From Acetobacterium sp. (GTDB lineage Bacteria > Bacillota > Clostridia > Eubacteriales > Eubacteriaceae): DNA of 6,031 nucleotides. The notes under the pieces are model-generated. The model worked only from the letters and a program-made list of their open reading frames with translations. It was not told where the DNA came from and ran no database searches. The DNA is taken from positions 1 to 6,031 of the forward strand of contig JAKLQL010000591.1 of NCBI GenBank assembly GCA_022013395.1. The letters are read 5' to 3'. Positions 5,070 through 6,031 of this stretch are shown piece by piece (the first letter of the stretch is position 1; each line of letters starts with the position of its first letter). Both the position numbers and the translations under genes were made by a program.

Positions 5070-5699
5070 ATGTCAAAAATTAATGAAGTCAAAGAATTGG
5101 TGGAAGCGGGTAAATCCAAGAAGATTGGGGCAGCAGTACAGGAAGCGTTGGATACTGGTGGCCAACCGGCTGAAATTCTCCAAGCAATGGTGGATTCCAT
5201 GAGCGTGGTGGGGGACAAGTTCTCAGCCGGTGAAATCTTCGTGCCGGAAATGCTGATTGCGGCCAAAGCCATGTCCAAAGGGGTCGATGTGTTACGGCCG
5301 CTGATGGCCGGTGACAACTCCGCCTCACTGGGAACATGTGTGATTGGAACCGTGGCTGGAGATCTTCACGATATCGGCAAGAACCTGGTTTCGATGATGA
5401 TTGAAAGTGCCGGGTTTACGATGGTGGATCTGGGAGTGGATGTGCCAGCGGAGAATTTTGTCAAAGCGGCCAAAGAAAATGACAATGTTACCTTAATCGC
5501 CTGTTCGGGACTTTTGACCACCACCATGCCAGCCTTAAAAGAAGCGGTAGCGACCATCAAAGCCAGTGATCTCAGCGGTTGCAAGGTGATTGTCGGCGGT
5601 GCCCCGGTAACCCCAGAATTTGCGGCAGAAATCGGTGCCGATGGTTATGCTGCCGATGCCGGGTCTGCAGCGGTGAAGGCCAAAGAACTGGTTAAGTAA
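5070..5699 (+). CDS. Corrinoid protein of a methyltransferase system (MtvC/MtgC/MttC-like)
   Basis: This 209-residue cytoplasmic protein has the two-domain layout of methyltransferase corrinoid proteins. The N-terminal helical 'cap' domain (about 1-85) contains the family sequence VGDKFSAGEIFVPEMLIAA (47-65). The Rossmann-type B12-binding domain (about 88-209) has the DLHDIGK signature (98-104), in which His100 is the lower axial cobalt ligand of the DxHxxG motif. SGL (146-148) and GG (176-177) are the remaining landmarks of the cobalamin tail pocket. The protein alternates between Co(I) and methyl-Co(III), accepting methyl from the upstream methyltransferase I and passing it to the pterin-binding enzyme. 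AGGAGG (5056-5061) is 8 bases before the ATG. Length and motifs are complete. No reductive activator (RamA/RACo-like) gene is visible in the window, so reactivation must be encoded elsewhere or further downstream. Confidence 0.95.
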   Translation: MSKINEVKELVEAGKSKKIGAAVQEALDTGGQPAEILQAMVDSMSVVGDKFSAGEIFVPEMLIAAKAMSKGVDVLRPLMAGDNSASLGTCVIGTVAGDLHDIGKNLVSMMIESAGFTMVDLGVDVPAENFVKAAKENDNVTLIACSGLLTTTMPALKEAVATIKASDLSGCKVIVGGAPVTPEFAAEIGADGYAADAGSAAVKAKELVK

Positions 5700-5753
5700 A
5701 AATTAATTGATTGGAACTAAAAATAATAACATAAATAAGGGGAGGATATATAA

Positions 5754-6031
5754 ATGAATCAGAGAGAGAATTTTTTTGCCATGATCGAGGGGAAGAAACC
5801 GGAGTTTATTCCGAACATTATGGAGTTGTATAAAATTTGTATTGGCGGGGCTGATCGAGCGGATCAACCGACAATAGGCGGTATGGATGTTTTTGGCGTC
5901 AATTGGATAGTGACAAAAGAAGGGGAGATGCCAGAGCCTAATCGTTTTATGTTTGAGGATATTGCTGACTGGAAAGATCATGTTAAATTTCCGGATGTGG
6001 ATACATTAGGAATTGAAGAAGCAGCAAAAAT
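5754..6031 (+). CDS. URO-D-family methyltransferase I, N-terminal part (partial)
   Basis: The ATG at 5754 is preceded by AGGGGAGG (5738-5745, 8 bases away) and opens a frame that stays open to the window edge (92 codons and two bases). It begins MNQRENFFAMIEGKKPEFIP, the usual start of uroporphyrinogen-decarboxylase-superfamily proteins (M..REN....I.GkkPe.iP). A GGMDVFGVNW segment (about 44-53) and an 'EDIADWKDHVKFPDVD' section (about 70-85) follow, as in clostridial corrinoid-linked members. In this superfamily MtaA, MtbA and MtvB are zinc-dependent methyltransferases acting with corrinoid proteins. Coming after MtII and the corrinoid protein, it is most likely the substrate:corrinoid methyltransferase that removes a methyl group, for instance from an O-methylated aromatic. 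The zinc ligands and substrate-defining C-terminal half are outside the window, so the substrate cannot be named. Confidence 0.85.
   Translation, partial: MNQRENFFAMIEGKKPEFIPNIMELYKICIGGADRADQPTIGGMDVFGVNWIVTKEGEMPEPNRFMFEDIADWKDHVKFPDVDTLGIEEAAK

Noticed and set aside
4462..5337. Several reverse ORFs opposite the methyltransferase and corrinoid-protein genes
   Set aside because: They mirror strongly conserved forward genes and lack ribosome binding sites and family features.
5703..5981. 92-codon reverse ORF at the right edge
   Set aside because: It is antisense to the URO-D-family N-terminus, which has a strong ribosome binding site and family-typical residues.

Overview
The window reads as chromosomal DNA of a low-to-moderate GC Firmicute, most likely an acetogen of the Acetobacterium/Eubacterium group. 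The evidence is the corrinoid-dependent methyltransferase set at the right-hand end, strong AGGAGG-type ribosome binding sites, AT-rich intergenic DNA and clostridial-style protein families. The taxonomic call is inference; no rRNA or other marker gene is present.

Left part (1-1795): the N-terminus of an Old Yellow Enzyme-type flavin oxidoreductase runs leftward off the window. It is divergent from a 515-residue PucR/CdaR-type transcriptional regulator. Their start codons are about 176 bases apart, and candidate extended -10 elements face each way.

Middle part (1796-2801): a low-coding stretch holds one doubtful 61-codon reverse ORF, then a clear rho-independent terminator for a small reverse-strand membrane protein with a Met/His/Gly-rich N-terminus and a C-terminal SHOCT-like motif. 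A 330-base AT-rich intergenic region follows, with an 8-bp perfect inverted repeat and a TATAAT promoter pointing right.

Right part (2802-6031): six co-directional, closely spaced genes look like one operon. The first three are a short CobW/G3E-type GTPase with no C-terminal domain, an overlapping small gene that may be the detached C-terminal half, and a DUF1292-like protein carrying a His/Cys-rich loop. The next three are a pterin-binding methyltransferase (methyl-corrinoid:tetrahydrofolate type), a corrinoid protein with the DxHxxG cobalamin signature, and the start of a URO-D-family methyltransferase, which is cut by the window edge.

The last three genes form a standard three-component methyl-transfer pathway. 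The URO-D-type enzyme would demethylate a substrate onto the corrinoid protein, and the pterin-binding enzyme would pass the methyl group to tetrahydrofolate for acetogenesis. The substrate cannot be read from this window; methoxylated aromatics are one possibility. The three leading genes look like a metal-handling or maturation cassette dedicated to this pathway. Such a split GTPase plus His-rich partner, perhaps delivering zinc to the URO-D-type enzyme or acting on the corrinoid protein, is the most novel idea here and is unproven.
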